In this document: piece after piece, positions 34,580-45,943 of the stretch | How the letters are laid out: every line of letters starts with the position of its first letter | Position numbering within the stretch: position 1 is the first letter of the stretch | Assembly (NCBI GenBank): GCA_030770425.1 | Contig: JASJFT010000029.1 | Coordinates: 124,001-188,000 of the forward strand | DNA: 64,000 nucleotides | From: Darksidea phi | Lineage: Eukaryota; Ascomycota; Dothideomycetes; Pleosporales; Lentitheciaceae | Reading direction: 5' to 3' | The notes under the pieces: generated by a model | Seen by the model: only the letters and a program-made list of their open reading frames with translations | Database searches by the model: none | What the model was told of the DNA's origin: nothing | Made by a program: the position numbers and the translations under genes

Positions 34580-37500
34580 TCAAGCCCATAATCCAGAAAC
34601 AGTTTCAACGCCCCGCTCTACCACGGCTTTGATACGTGCCTTCAGCGGCCCACTCGCACACTCGACGTCTAGGTCCTCTAGCCAGACCCTAGCCGCATAC
34701 CTATCGAACTTGATCTCGATACCCGGAACAGGTATGCCTATGTTGTTGAGGCGCTTGATCTCCTGTCTGTCTGCTGGGCTCAACTTGAGCTGGTCATCGG
34801 AGTCGGAGGTGGTGGAGGGCGCAGTCGCTACCGAGAAGACATCAGCGGGTGTGTCCGAGGGAGGAGGTTGGGTTGCGTTACCGGTGGTGAGAGGTGGGAG
34901 GGAGGTGCTGTTTCGCGGGTATTGGATTGGCGAGACGGCGTCGGCGCCAAATTGCGCTTCGAGGAAGAGGAAGAGGCGGGCTAGACGGGTTGAAGGGTCG
35001 GGGGTGCGGTGTGGGTTTGATTGTTTGAAACGGTGGGTTAGGACGTCCTCTTTGGGTGGGGAGTGGGAGCGGGAGTGGGAGTGGGAGTGGGAGTGTTGCC
35101 GGGACGATTCTGAGAGGTTGTTAGTAAGATGTATAAGTTGGGAGATGAGTATGGCGGAAGATACGTACGTCGCACAGCTGCTGGCGAACTTTCTACTGTG
35201 AAGAGGACAGCGAGAACCGCATCCGCGATACCGTCATTGATGACATTGCCGTCCCACTTGACGTCGACTCGACCTCCCGGATGACAAAGCACATCGACGC
35301 AATCCATGACCCTGTAGTTTGTGCTCGTCCTGCTAATCTCCTCATCCGCTTCTTCTTTGTGAATCCCGTTGCCATTGATCTCCTTGCCATCAACAGGTGT
35401 ATCGGTAATCTTCTGCTCTTTAATAGCGCCGAACGTACCTTCTAGCGCCCACCGGATGAGATCGACACCCGCTGCTGAGAGATTGAGATGCTGTTTACAC
35501 ATAATCGTCGTAGTCGTAAGACCCGCATACTCTTTCAGATCCTCAGGCGCCATGAGTGAGATTTTGAAATCGTTCTGGATCAAAACTCCACTGATCAGGT
35601 TCGGCTGCCCGCTCTCGTCGTCTACCTGCTCATCCTCTCCATCCTCGGACTGTTTGAGGTGAGGTACAGGCGGTGGGATGGATGCAAGCTTGCCAACAAC
35701 CTTGGCAATCTTGTCCGTTTTGAAGGGAATACGGACTTCCTCGCAGTTGGCTGGGGAGTATATTTTCACCGGCACGGCTCTATGTTGATTAAAGCTGAGG
35801 AGCTTGGACTTGAGACGCGTCATGTTACCCTTCTCACCATGGACTAGAATCTGGTGCGTAGCGGTCAGCTAAAGTTTCTCGCCTTCTCACCGTAACTCAA
35901 GATGTGTTGAGGAAAGAGCCGAAGTAAACTTACAACAACTGGTGCATTGACCTCCTGCACGAACTCCATGTTCTCTTTGCCATCGACGTGCGCCGCGAAA
36001 CTGAACTCTTGTATGGTACACCGCCGAGGTATCATTGTCTGCTCACCTTCTCTCTGACCCGGTCGCCGCGCCGAGTTTGATCCTCGCATCGTTATCGCTG
36101 GGATCTGATCTGGCTCATGCACGATCTGCTTCGCCATTGTGCCTTCGACGGAGTAACCCGTGATGATAACGCCATTCCGTGGATCTGGCGCCCACCGCTC
36201 GAGCAACTCACGCGAGGTGCCAGACTGCATCATACCAGGCGACGCCAACATGACACATCCACCCATATCATCGAAGCGCTCGAGCGACTTCAGACTTCGC
36301 ACAAATCGGAAGTCCCACGGCCCACCTTTGCCTACATCTCCTGCTGCTTCGGCCTCGGCCATGCGTTCTCGGAAGAGACGTTTGATGTTATCATTCATCG
36401 CGTTAACATATGTCTGGTACACGACCATACATTTTCGCGCAAGGCTGGAGTTGTAGTAGATGGGTATCTTTTGGTACTCTGGGTGCTTGGCCCAATACTC
36501 GTCCAAGATGAGCAGTAGCTCTTGTGCACGTCCAAGGGCGAAAACAGGGAGCAGGGCGCGGCCGCCGCGATTTAGGACGTCGGTTATGGATTTCATAAGC
36601 TGTGTTTCGCGTTGTAACCGGGGTGTATGCGTTGAGATACCGAACGTAGATTCTGTGATTAGTACGTCGACTTTGACACCCTTCGGCACGGCGGCAGAGA
36701 CTAGATGTCTATCCTCCTCTCTCGAGTAGTCTCCTGTGAAGAGGGTCTTCAAGCCTGCAATCTCAATGAGGAACATTGCTGCTCCTAGTACGTGGCCGGC
36801 TGGATAAGGTGTTATCCGAATGCCGGCTATGGTATGTGTGGTGTAAAAGTCGATGGCCTCGATCGTGGGAAATGTGTTGAGGTGGTCTTGTTCGGTGTAC
36901 ATCTGGACCTTGGTCTCCGAGGAACTCGAGATGTTGCCCACGCGGACCGAGTCTTGGATCAGCCATTTGTAGATGGCTTTTGTCGGATGTGTCATGAATA
37001 CGCGGCCCTTGAAGTTCGTCTTTGCGAGAACGTACGGTAACGAGGCTGCATGGTCGACGTGGAAACTTACTATCGTCAGCAAATCTGTAGCATGGTGGCA
37101 AGGCAACAAGGGGCTGTCAGGTCTAGTATATACAGGAGGCCAGAGGTCGGCACATCACCGGGGTTGAGCGGATAGGATGCAAATGTATTCCATTGTTTCT
37201 GATGTACAAACAGTCGACCTGGGCAGTGCCATGCAAATCCGCCATATCCAACAGACGTGATGCGCCATACCCCTCCCAAGCCAGCACTGCGGCAGACAGA
37301 AAGAGTAGGTCAATACATACTGTGATATCAAGAGTACGTCGACGGTACTGAGGTCGAACTCATCGTAGAAGGGCATTGCGGACAACCCCTCATACGCGGG
37401 GTGCATGCCAGCATCAAGCTGCTGCCCATTAGCATCTATATCCCTATCTTGCAAAGACCCAACGCACCATGACTGTCTTGCCCTTGTATTGTATGATATG

Positions 37501-37617
37501 GCACGAACGTCCGACCTCGTTGCCGCCGCCTAAGCACAGGAACATCAGCTCGTCGGAAGGGTCAACGGGGTCGTCGTCCTCGGGCGCCATTGCGGCGAGC
37601 TTCCGCTTTGTCGCCAT
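34580..37617 (-). CDS. YSH1: Endoribonuclease YSH1/CPSF73 (pre-mRNA 3' cleavage)
   Basis: Exons 37468-37617, 37321-37418, 35934-37065, 35169-35850 and 34580-35109 join in phase to 863 residues. The metallo-beta-lactamase motif HFHVDH is residues 83-88, split by a long intron. Others follow: LFTGDYSREEDRHL, PAGHVLGAAMF, ESTFG and the beta-CASP region LPVFALGRAQELLLILDEYW, then FSFAAHVDG. The C-terminus (LEAQFGADAV...GIEIKFD) matches CPSF73 C-terminal domains. It cuts pre-mRNA at the poly(A) site within CPF. A GGGAGT-repeat encodes a HSHSHS stretch near 35050-35095. All zinc ligands seem present. Confidence 0.95.
35048..35096 (-). repeat. Hexanucleotide repeat in YSH1
   Basis: Imperfect GGGAGT units on the plus strand, coding Ser-His repeats on the minus strand. 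Confidence 0.75.
37066..37320 (-). other. YSH1: Unusually long (255 nt) intron in YSH1
   Basis: GTATGT donor, GCTGAC branch and TAAG acceptor. It splits the HxHxDH codons and is four to five times longer than neighbouring introns. Confidence 0.75.
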
Positions 37618-38133
37618 GGGTGCGCCTCCGCCTAGCGACTGTCTACTTTCTTCAGTATTGATGTCGCGCGAGCTTTATTTACGGCGTTGTATGCGGAATG
37701 CGTGAAACGCGGAAGTCGCGGGCGCCCGAGCAATTAGCGGCCCTAGCCCAGGCGACGCTGATGCTGCAATGATGCGGTGTACGAATAGCGGTAGTGAAGG
37801 AAGAAGAAGACCGAGAGTCGCGGAGTGAGTGCAGAAGCTTGTCCTCGATGGCTCTGCGGCGGGCTTTCGTTGTTCACGTTTGCCGTGGATTAGCCGGCGT
37901 CTGTGCGGCGCATTCAACATCTGCCTTCGCATCTCTCTCAACGATCCAAGACATCACTCACCATAGCAACAAACACAGCGTGCCCACTCGAGAGCGCCTT
38001 CGCAGCACGAAGCCACGACGCCAGCTCGATACGCCTCTAGGAATTCTCGGCCATCGATGACGAGCCGATAGAGCCGCGGTCACAGCCTGAGGTCGCCCTC
38101 ACCCGGGGAGGAGCAACGCGCTTGCTGCCCAGC
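37618..38133. promoter_or_regulatory. Bidirectional promoter (YSH1 / TAF4)
   Basis: 516 bp between divergent start codons. GC-rich, no TATA box recognised, as expected for housekeeping genes. Confidence 0.5.
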
Positions 38134-40103
38134 ATGGCGAACCCACAATACAACCAGTATTCGCAGCACGCCCGCGACATGCCACCGCTGCAAACCCAGA
38201 ACCCGATGCAGGGCCAGCGCGCCTTCTCGCCGCCCGCGTACCAGCAGTCGCCCGGCGGCATGTCCCCTACGGGCGGAATCCCCCCCGCGAAGCGACAGCG
38301 ACTTTCACCCCAGCCCGGCTCGCCTGCATATTCACCCTTCTCTGCCTCGCCGTACCAGACCCCTACGTACGCGACTCCCTACGCTACTTCGCCTCCCGCA
38401 AACCAATACCTGCACCCCCAGTCGCCTGCCACCGCGCAACCCTCGCATTCGTTCAACCAACCCCAGCCGTACCACCACCCGAACATGATGGACTCGCGAC
38501 CGCACCCCCAGGGCTCCATGCTCCCGCCAAAGGTGCCGTTTAGCAAGATGCAGGACACCGGCAAGATGCAGGACACCGACGAGTTGCAAAAGGCCAATGC
38601 GAAGGATTTGGACGTCAACAACATCAGCGATGTGCTGACTGGGTCCGGTATTGATATACGCGCCGAGGAGGAGGCCATGCTTCACACCGTTGGAAGCCGG
38701 AATTACGGACCCTCCTTCAACTCGCAAGCAACTGGATCCACCGTCTCCCCGCACGGCAGCTTTAACCAGTGGGGCCAGCAGCCCACCCATGGAGCCTTCC
38801 AAGGAACCGGCCCCTTGAACCAGCCCGTGACCGAAGAGCAGCTGAAAGAGGAACTCGAGCGCAAGCATGTGCAGGCCGCCCGCGCCCTCAACGAGGCCTC
38901 TGCGCAGCACCTCGCTGATCCCTTCCTATATGCGGCGGCACTACGGCAACGGATAGCCAAGCGGGCGTATGAACATGGCATCAGTGTCAACCTGGAAGGT
39001 CTGTTTGATAAAATACCGGAGCACTCTCCTCAAAATGTTGTTCGCACCACTATGTCTGGTTCTAATGGCGAATCCATCATAGGGCTTCAGGCCACTAGCC
39101 TCTTGAACCAAAATGCGCCGCTTGTCGAGCTTCTGTCTTACATTTCCCTTGCGGCCCAGGACCGTGTGCGTTCCGTACTAGAGGATGCCTTTGCCCTGGC
39201 CCAGGGTCGCAGGAACACTGCAGATGGCATCGTCCCTCCAAGCCTTGCGGATGTTGCGGCCGCCGATGGAGACACAGCGACGAAGACCGTGATACCGACC
39301 AACCTCTCGAAGACCGCATGGGAAACAGCGCCAGACAGCGCAATCAGCCCCATGACGGTCAGTGCACCAAAGCGTAAGTCTAGTAACATGAAAGCTTTGA
39401 TGACTGCGATCCTAATCATAGTGCAGAACCTCCGAACGCCGCGCGGCTACCTACTCCACCATCTGAAGCACCACCTACTCCTCGACCCACTGTCCAGATC
39501 ACTACGAACCACATAGCTGAAGGACTAAAACGCAAAATGCTAGATGACGACCGCTTTGAGAACCACCGGATTGCTAAGCGACGGGCACGCCTTGCAGGCA
39601 ACTCGGCAACTCCCGCTGATACGCCCATCATTGCACCTCTACCTCCACCAGAGAAGATGTCCAAGAAGGAACGCGACCGCATCAACAAGATTGGCCAAAC
39701 TGAAGAGGTGCTTCATCGTAAGGCCAACGAAACAGCTAGCATGGCTCTTGGCAAGAAGAAGAAGTATTCCTGGATGACCGGTGGCGGTGGCGGTGGCGGC
39801 GGAGGGGCTTCTGGGACATCTACCCCAAGGCTCAACACTACCGTTGGAGGCCCGAGTGGGACGGCTACACCATCCCAGCCGCCACCCGACCGCGCTCTAG
39901 TTGGCCGAAGGCGGACTTTCCAAGGTAGCTCCCTAGAGAACACGCCGGAAGGTGGGAAGATTCAGCTTCGTGATCTCATTCACGTCTTGGAGAATGACGG
40001 CAGAGAGCGCAAGACCCTGGCACAGATGTTGTCAAGAATGCGCAGCCAGGTCGCAGATGATAAGAAGATCGAGGACAGACAGGTCGTTGGTGCAGCCCGA
40101 TAA
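38134..40103 (+). CDS. TAF4: TFIID subunit TAF4
   Basis: Exons 38134-39373 and 39427-40103 (53-nt intron, correct phase) give 638 residues. ATG 38134 (AGCATGG) is the first in frame. The first 160 residues are Gln/Pro/Ser-rich and disordered. The C-terminal half holds the TAF4 histone-fold/CCTD region (DVLTGSGIDIRAEEEAML, LFDKIPEHSPQNVV, VELLSYISLAAQDRVRSVLE, DDRFENHRIAKRRAR, KYSWMTGG) and ends with LRDLIHVLENDGRERKTLAQ. TAF4 pairs with TAF12 in TFIID for RNA polymerase II initiation. A run of nine glycines follows WMT. It is divergent from YSH1. Confidence 0.92.
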
Positions 40104-40714
40104 GGGACGAGGGCCATTTGGTGATCAGAGGGTGTCTTCGAGAGGTCACCGTGAAGGACTATTGCGGGAGACCATTTTTATGCACATTTACATCAGCGGC
40201 GGCGTTCAAGTGGATGGAGCGGTTCAATTTGCATCACGTCCCTCGGTACTAGGGGCTTTTCTGGTCCTTTCGAGATTTTTGTCTTAAAAGTGGTAGTGGG
40301 CCCTTATAGAAGGATGCCCTTTCAATTGAAATAGTAATTACCGAACAAGAATGTCTTCTTCAGTATCATTCCAAAATAATCGCTACGCGTAAGTTCAATC
40401 CAGGGGCAACCGCAGATTAGCCCAGTCTCTCCGACAAGCGTGAATGAATATACGTTCCAAGGCATCTCGTAAGCCAGTAATTAAAAAATGGTTGGCTCAG
40501 AAGGTATTAATATTCGGTCTTTGCAACTTCGGTCGTTTTTCCCCTCACAATACTACCACATTCTCAACGCGGCTGAACGTCCGCTTCAACTCAAAAACAT
40601 ACAGAACGGTACATATCGACTTCCTACAGATTTGTAGACTCTAGCTCAACTGAGATCTTCTAGAACAGCCTCTTACACTCTCGCACTTAGATACACCTCG
40701 CATTCGCCCTCAAG
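40104..40714. other. Intergenic region after TAF4
   Basis: 3' flank of TAF4 and AT-rich spacer; no gene seen. Confidence 0.45.
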
Positions 40715-41114
40715 ATGACGAACCCACCGCCCACCTCCACGATCAACACAAAGACTATGGCTTCCACCCGCGCTTCCACGTCCGCTTCCGCTTCCACGAC
40801 CACCGTACCTATGTCACCCTCAGAGCACTTCCCCACCTCCACCCGCAAAATCCAATCCCCCCCCCCCCGTATATTCCAACGCCGCCGCCAAAACACAACG
40901 CCCGAGCGAACTCCAACGCACATTATTGCAAGAGAGCTAAGCGCGCAGGATGCAGGAGTTGAAAAACTTCAGCAGGGAGTTCAAATTGCATGCCGAGATG
41001 CCAGCAGATATTGCGTGCATTTTGCATAACAAGAAGGCCGAGGAGTTGAATGTTGAGAGGGAGGGGGAGAGGGAGAAGGAGAAGGGGGAGAAGCGAAAGG
41101 AGTGGGCGAATTGA
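40715..41114 (+). CDS. Small unidentified gene, broken or spliced around a C12 run
   Basis: Two convincing coding pieces lie in different frames. The first (from ATG 40715) is Ser/Thr-rich (MASTRASTSASASTTTV, PSEHFPTSTRKIQSPPP). The second (40950-41114) reads MQELKNFSREFKLHAEMPADI and ends in a Glu/Lys tail. An intron at 40869-40948 (GTATAT, GCTAAG, GCGCAG) would connect them, but the phase is off by one exactly after a run of twelve C (40857-40868). One extra C would restore phase. The second piece vaguely resembles the short motif near the C-terminus of Pbp1/ataxin-2-like proteins, but I would not name it. Confidence 0.35.
40857..40868. repeat. C12 homopolymer
   Basis: Twelve consecutive C inside the small candidate gene, a frequent site of length errors. 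Confidence 0.95.
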
Positions 41115-41530
41115 TTTAGGGAGGCTAAGGATGAGGGGTATTTCGTTGTGGAGAGGGAGTTTGAGAAGGATGGATAGAAAGACTGGGGTGTGCGCGGATT
41201 GAGGAGGGTACTCATACAGTATCATTCCGATCGTCTCAACAGTTGAGAATGACAATGAAAAGTACCAAGGAAATATGGTGAATTGGATTGCATGTCTGAA
41301 CATAAATACGTGCAGTATGCGGTGCAAAACAATGATACGCGGTGAGACACCGACCATAGTACGAGGATGGACATCTATGTAGGTAGGGAGTAACTGAAAA
41401 GGAAGAAATGCGAACGAGAATTACAATTGGGTATTAGAATGAGCAAACACATGCTGATTCCCGAAATGAGTAACGGCGTATCGCCTATATGATGGCGCAT
41501 CGAAAGACCGAAAAAAAAATGTAACAACCC
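41115..41530. other. Intergenic region before the App1-like gene
   Basis: Convergent 3' flanks, purine-rich at its left edge. No gene seen. Confidence 0.45.
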
Positions 41531-42763
41531 TCACTTTGGACCCCGCTGAGCGAGCGCATCCACCTTGGCGTAGAGCTCGCTCGGATCATCAAACACGTAC
41601 CAAACACTCTTTGGCACGCCCTTGAACGCCTTCTCGAATCGCTCAGGCTTGTTCTTCTCGCCGTCGTCCATCTCCGCAACACCGGTCACTTTACGAATGA
41701 AGATGGCGCCGATCCACCTGGGCTGCCTGCGATACATTTCACCGAAAGCCTCAGGATCCGATTGCGTGCTGTCGCCGATGCAAATGAACTTGCGTTTGGG
41801 GAACCAGCCATGGATTTTCTCCATGCGGTCTACTTTGTAGGCTTCAGTGCCTTGGGTCAGGTTCGCCATGAAGCCGGCGAGGTTCATCCACGAAGCGTCG
41901 CGGAGAATGAGCGTGCCGGGAGGATAGTATGTTTCCCGGAATTGGCGGAGGAAGGGGTAGAGGTTGTAAGGCGAGGCGGAGAGGTACCAGATGGGTGGCG
42001 TGTCGAGTTTCTGCACAAGATGCTTGTAGAGCTCTGGCATGCCTTTAATGGGCTCTGGGTCGTCTGCGAAGGTGGTCTGGAGAATGCCAATGGGCGATGA
42101 GGTGAGGGTCTTCTTGATGGTGTCGTCGATATCGCTGATGACAGCCCAGCCCTTGGCCGTCGCGAAGGTAGTGTTGAGGGGTGTCGCATCCGCGTTGACC
42201 GCTTCGGAGGTGATGACCTGGCCATTCTTGTAATCGTGTCCAGGGACCGAGAGCTCATCGCTGCTGACGCCGTCTCGCCCACTAGGCCCGAGTCGGACGT
42301 TCAAGCCCTGGAGATCGATGGTGACGGCATGCGCGGGGAGGATCGAGTCTAACAGCGGCTGCACTCTCTTCGCAATCGTCGCTTGGGCCGCGTCGTCTTC
42401 GGCCAGTCCAATCTTATCGCTGATCCAGGCTACCACTTGCGACAGGTCCTTGCCGCTGTTCTTGACGAAGTAGGCAGCAACGAACTCGGCCTTCCACCTC
42501 CCCACTCGATTCTGGTAAGCGGTGTTGTCGAGGAGCCAAACGTAGTCCTTGTCCGGGTCCACATGGGTGTAGAAAGGGTTCCGTGATCCCAGATACGACG
42601 TAAGGCTGTCCTTCAGATCATAGTTGAACCGATGCTTGAGTGAAGGCATATCTTTTTCGAAGTCGGGGAATCCGCTCTGGACTCGATAGCTTCGCTCTTG
42701 TTCCGTTTCCTGGTGGTGTTGCCTGGCCTGGCCAGCCAGGGCGGATGCGGACTCATGCTGCAT
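41531..42763 (-). CDS. App1-like phosphatidate phosphatase (DUF2183)
   Basis: A single exon of 410 residues with no signal peptide. The C-terminal domain has the HAD-like catalytic signature ISDIDDTIK (DxDxT), then LSASPYNLYPFLRQF, LILRDASW, YKVDRMEKIHGWFPKRKFICIGDSTQSDPEAF and KSVWYVFDDP, all typical of the App1/DUF2183 family. Yeast App1 is a Mg2+-dependent phosphatidate phosphatase at actin patches that links phosphatidic acid turnover to endocytosis. The N-terminal half matches the family's poorly understood region. The gene looks intact. It is divergent from the VHS-GAT endocytic adaptor across 911 bp, an interesting functional neighbour. Confidence 0.9.
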   Translation of the reverse strand: MQHESASALAGQARQHHQETEQERSYRVQSGFPDFEKDMPSLKHRFNYDLKDSLTSYLGSRNPFYTHVDPDKDYVWLLDNTAYQNRVGRWKAEFVAAYFVKNSGKDLSQVVAWISDKIGLAEDDAAQATIAKRVQPLLDSILPAHAVTIDLQGLNVRLGPSGRDGVSSDELSVPGHDYKNGQVITSEAVNADATPLNTTFATAKGWAVISDIDDTIKKTLTSSPIGILQTTFADDPEPIKGMPELYKHLVQKLDTPPIWYLSASPYNLYPFLRQFRETYYPPGTLILRDASWMNLAGFMANLTQGTEAYKVDRMEKIHGWFPKRKFICIGDSTQSDPEAFGEMYRRQPRWIGAIFIRKVTGVAEMDDGEKNKPERFEKAFKGVPKSVWYVFDDPSELYAKVDALAQRGPK

Positions 42764-43098
42764 TTTGAGGATGCTGTGAGGGATGGGGTGGTGACTGGTG
42801 TTTAAGGTGGGAATAGGTCAGAAGGCTGGGGTTTTGCACCCGGTGTTAAAGGGCGGACAGGCAGCATAGCTGCCATGTCGATGCTCAGGCGCTACTGCGG
42901 CGAAGGTGAAGCAGGTGGTGTAGTGACGTCTGACGAGGGCTGTGGCGTTGTGGGGCGTGATCATCGGTGGCAGGTCGAAGTGCCACAGCCGCCAAGCAGT
43001 TGTTCCCGTCAACTGGTCACGACCAATGCGGCACGTGAGGCTGCTTTCGTACAATACATGTGGATGTGCTCTTGAGATAACAGGTCTCTCCCGGGCTA

Positions 43099-43587
43099 TT
43101 ACGCCATGGACCTCGGGAGTTCCCCTTGCCCAGGTAAGCCTCCTGCCTCTAACATCTCGGGCAAGGGAAGCCTTGCACTACACAGTACAGTGGCTATAGG
43201 AGGCCGTATGGAAGGCATGTCCTTGTCGATGCGCTTGGTCGCACTACCGCCCAAGCCCGCCGCGTTTTGTGGACCCTGAAAGGGTATACGTACCCATCTT
43301 GCTTGGCCCTCTACTTCGACCGTGGTTCCCGCACTGAACATAAAAGCCCAAGGGCAAATGGTAGTCATGAGATCGCCACGCCCAGGCATCTTTACGCGGC
43401 CGTTGACGTTGTCAAAAGCGACGAGGATCAGTGCCTCTAGGCTGCGCCCCCTCAATCCAGCCAATCCCAGTCGCCAATACCGTCTGTGCAGCTGATGCGC
43501 GCGACCTTCAACCACGGTCTCGCAAAACAACGACTCTCCACTCCAAATAACTACCTGTGCACCTCCAGCAACCTCCTGTCCATCCAT
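43099..43587 (-). CDS. Possible small unidentified protein
   Basis: The minus frame is open from ATG 43587 (MDGQEVAGGAQVVIWSG) to the stop at 43099, with protein-like hydrophobic patterning (LILVAFDNVN, ICPWAFMFSAG, TTVEVEGQARW). No family is recognised. An intron with GTACGT near 43290 would shorten the tail. It lies in the divergent promoter of two genes, so chance is possible. Confidence 0.3.
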   Translation of the reverse strand: MDGQEVAGGAQVVIWSGESLFCETVVEGRAHQLHRRYWRLGLAGLRGRSLEALILVAFDNVNGRVKMPGRGDLMTTICPWAFMFSAGTTVEVEGQARWVRIPFQGPQNAAGLGGSATKRIDKDMPSIRPPIATVLCSARLPLPEMLEAGGLPGQGELPRSMA

Positions 43588-43674
43588 TTTCAACTCAATT
43601 CCGCCGTCCAAATTTGTTCCCCCCGAATCTTATAACAGCCCCCCGCTGGACTGCTACCCCGCTAGGCTGCCGCC

Positions 43675-45391
43675 ATGGTGCTCAAGAAGCGCTTCACGAA
43701 TCTAGGAAGCCTCATCAAGCGCCCAAGTGGTGAGAGGAATTTCCCGCGCCACATTTACATACAGCAACTAACCATGCGCTTTAGTACAAGAGGACAATAT
43801 TCCGGACGGGAACGCCGACACGCCAGAGGCCAATGCCGCAAGGGGTGTGGTGAGTGGTAGCAGAGGATCCAAAGTCGAACTGCGTTGACTGTACTGCAGA
43901 GGCTCTTTTGCGAATCTGGCGCAGCGAACTCGGTAGGCATTTGCGACCGTGTTCCGAGAATTTGAGAGTAACCGTGATCAGGGCGAGGAAGTTCTGCACT
44001 TGCCTACCATCGTTGAGGCCGCCGTCGCGAGTCCAACTGCCGCCGCCGCAGCTGCGTCGCAGATCCGCAGGTTCCTCTCAAAAGAGAACTACAACCGCCC
44101 GCACGTTCAATACAATGCCGTTATGCTCATACGCATCCTGGCGGACAATCCAGGCCCGTCCTTCACAAAGAATCTCGACAAGCCGTTCGCCGACACGGTC
44201 AAGCACCTCTTGCGCAATGGCCAGGACCCGAGCGTGTCACAAATATTGAAGGAGACGCTGGATGCGATGGAGAGGGAGAAGGCGTATGATACAAATCTGA
44301 ACACCATCTTCGCAATGTGGAAGAAGGAGAAGGGGCTTATGGCAAATGCAGCAAAGCAGTTTGGCTCGCGAACGCTCCACGCGCCACCGTGGAATGGCCT
44401 GCAATTCGGCTCCGGAGGGGGTGGAGGCGGAGAGGGCGGAGGCGGAGGGGGTGGTGGTGGAGGTGGTGGTGGAAGAGCGGCGTCACGGACCCTCCCCCCT
44501 CCTGTGGAATTGGCCTCACGCATCGAGGAGGCCCGTACGTCTGCCAAACTTCTCTTGCAGCTCGTACAGTCAACACCTCCCCACGAGCTACTCGGCAACG
44601 ACTTGGTCAAGGAGTTCTCAGAGCGTTGCATTGCAGCCCAGCGAAGCATTCAAGGATACATTGGCTGCGATAGCCCTGCGCCGGACGATGACACGATGCT
44701 TACCTTGATTGAGACAAACGAACAGCTATCGCTCGCTGCGTCGAAACACCAGCGCGCCGTTCTGCAGGCCCGCCGTGCCATTCAAGGTCCTTCGCCGTCT
44801 CCACCGGTCCCCCAAGCCCAGAATACCTATTCACCGCCCGCTCCTGTACCAGTTGCTACCTATAGCCCGCCACCGCAACCTCCGTCGAGGAACGAGGCAC
44901 CGATCCTCCCGCCGATCGACGTAGGCTCGCGAGAGCAGAGCCTTAATCCAGCTGGTTATAAGAAAGACGAACTTCCGCTTCCTCCGTCTCTACAGGCAGC
45001 CCCTGGACGGCAACGAATGAGCTCGATTCCCGCGCCCTCACCCTCGTCTGAGGACAACCCATTCGCTGACCATCACTCGGCAGGATACGCACCACCGGCG
45101 GCAGTTCCACCACCGCGTCGCCCCGGAGATGTGTCCCCAGTCAATGGCTACGATGAAACGTCTCACAGCCCCAGTTACCACACAACACCATCCTACCTGG
45201 GCCGGCAAGAGAGCTCTGCAAATAATTTGACTATGCATGGAGGAGCGCAGCAGCGTGGGTTGACAGAGGAGGAGTATGCGCGTGATTATCCAGTAAGCGG
45301 CGGACCAAGAACGCCGGAGCAAACCAGGCCGCGACAAGACAGCGACGTGTCACCTGTTGCCGAGCGTAGCACCGTCACGTACAGGTACTGA
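43675..45391 (+). CDS. VHS-GAT domain endocytic adaptor (Lsb5/TOM1-like)
   Basis: Exons 43675-43729, 43785-43849, 43900-43932 and 43982-45391 join in phase to 520 residues. The first three carry MVLKKRFTNLGSLIKRPS and a short linker. The VHS domain spans about residues 55-165 (LPTIVEAAVAS, QIRRFLSKENYNRPHVQYNA, IRILADNPG, LKETLDAMEREKAYDTNL). A Gly tract of GGN codons follows (about 44415-44475). The GAT domain comes next (SRIEEARTSAKLLLQLVQST, FSERCIAAQRSIQGYI, SLAASKHQRAVLQARRAI). The tail is Pro-rich with an NPFADHH motif that could bind clathrin or EH domains. Such adaptors bind ubiquitin or cargo at the trans-Golgi, endosome or actin patches. Confidence 0.87.
44415..44478 (+). repeat. 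GGN-codon (poly-Gly) microsatellite
   Basis: Repeated GGA/GGC/GGT codons interrupted by one GAG, giving a glycine tract between the VHS and GAT domains. Confidence 0.85.
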
Positions 45392-45943
45392 GTACTACGG
45401 GAGATTTGATAACGTTTGGTTCTTTCGTCTGTATCTGGGGCTCTTTTGGGTTGGCCAGGACACAAGGAGGGAAGAGACAGAAACTTTTTTTATGTGCACA
45501 TTTCAGGCGCCTTAACCTCTGGCCCTTCGCTTTCCCGGGTAGATACCACTTCGTTGGCTTTACGTATGCATGCTTTCTCATCTTCATCAACGTCTGCCCA
45601 ATCGCGTCGCATGTGATATAGTCAACGGCGATTTCTCAGCATGTCTCCAGTTGCCGGCCGATCACTCCCGGCATGCAGAACATTCAGCGTGCACCGTAGG
45701 CCGCGCGAATGGCAACGGCAGGAGCGTAAACGCGTGGGACGAAACAGGAAGGCAGGACCGATATCGTGGGGGTGGGACCGCGGTTGCCCCGCTATAGCGG
45801 AACGCGCGCACCCGCTAATGCTCTCACTTTTACGTCCGCCGTCATCTCAAAGTCTTGCCATCTATACAAAACCAGCACTAGCCGCCGAAGCCGCTCTTTG
45901 CTCCTTTCCACATGGACTTTGCTGCACGTACAGAAAGCCTTCC
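45392..45943. other. Intergenic region (VHS-GAT to OSGIN-like)
   Basis: 3' flank of one gene and 5' region of the next, both plus strand. No additional gene supported. Confidence 0.45.

Noticed and set aside
38332..38910. Minus-strand 192-codon ORF inside TAF4
   Set aside because: Shadow of the Pro/Gln-rich TAF4 N-terminus.
44107..44649. Minus-strand ORF with a Pro run opposite the VHS-GAT gene
   Set aside because: The Pro run is the antisense of the GGN glycine tract.
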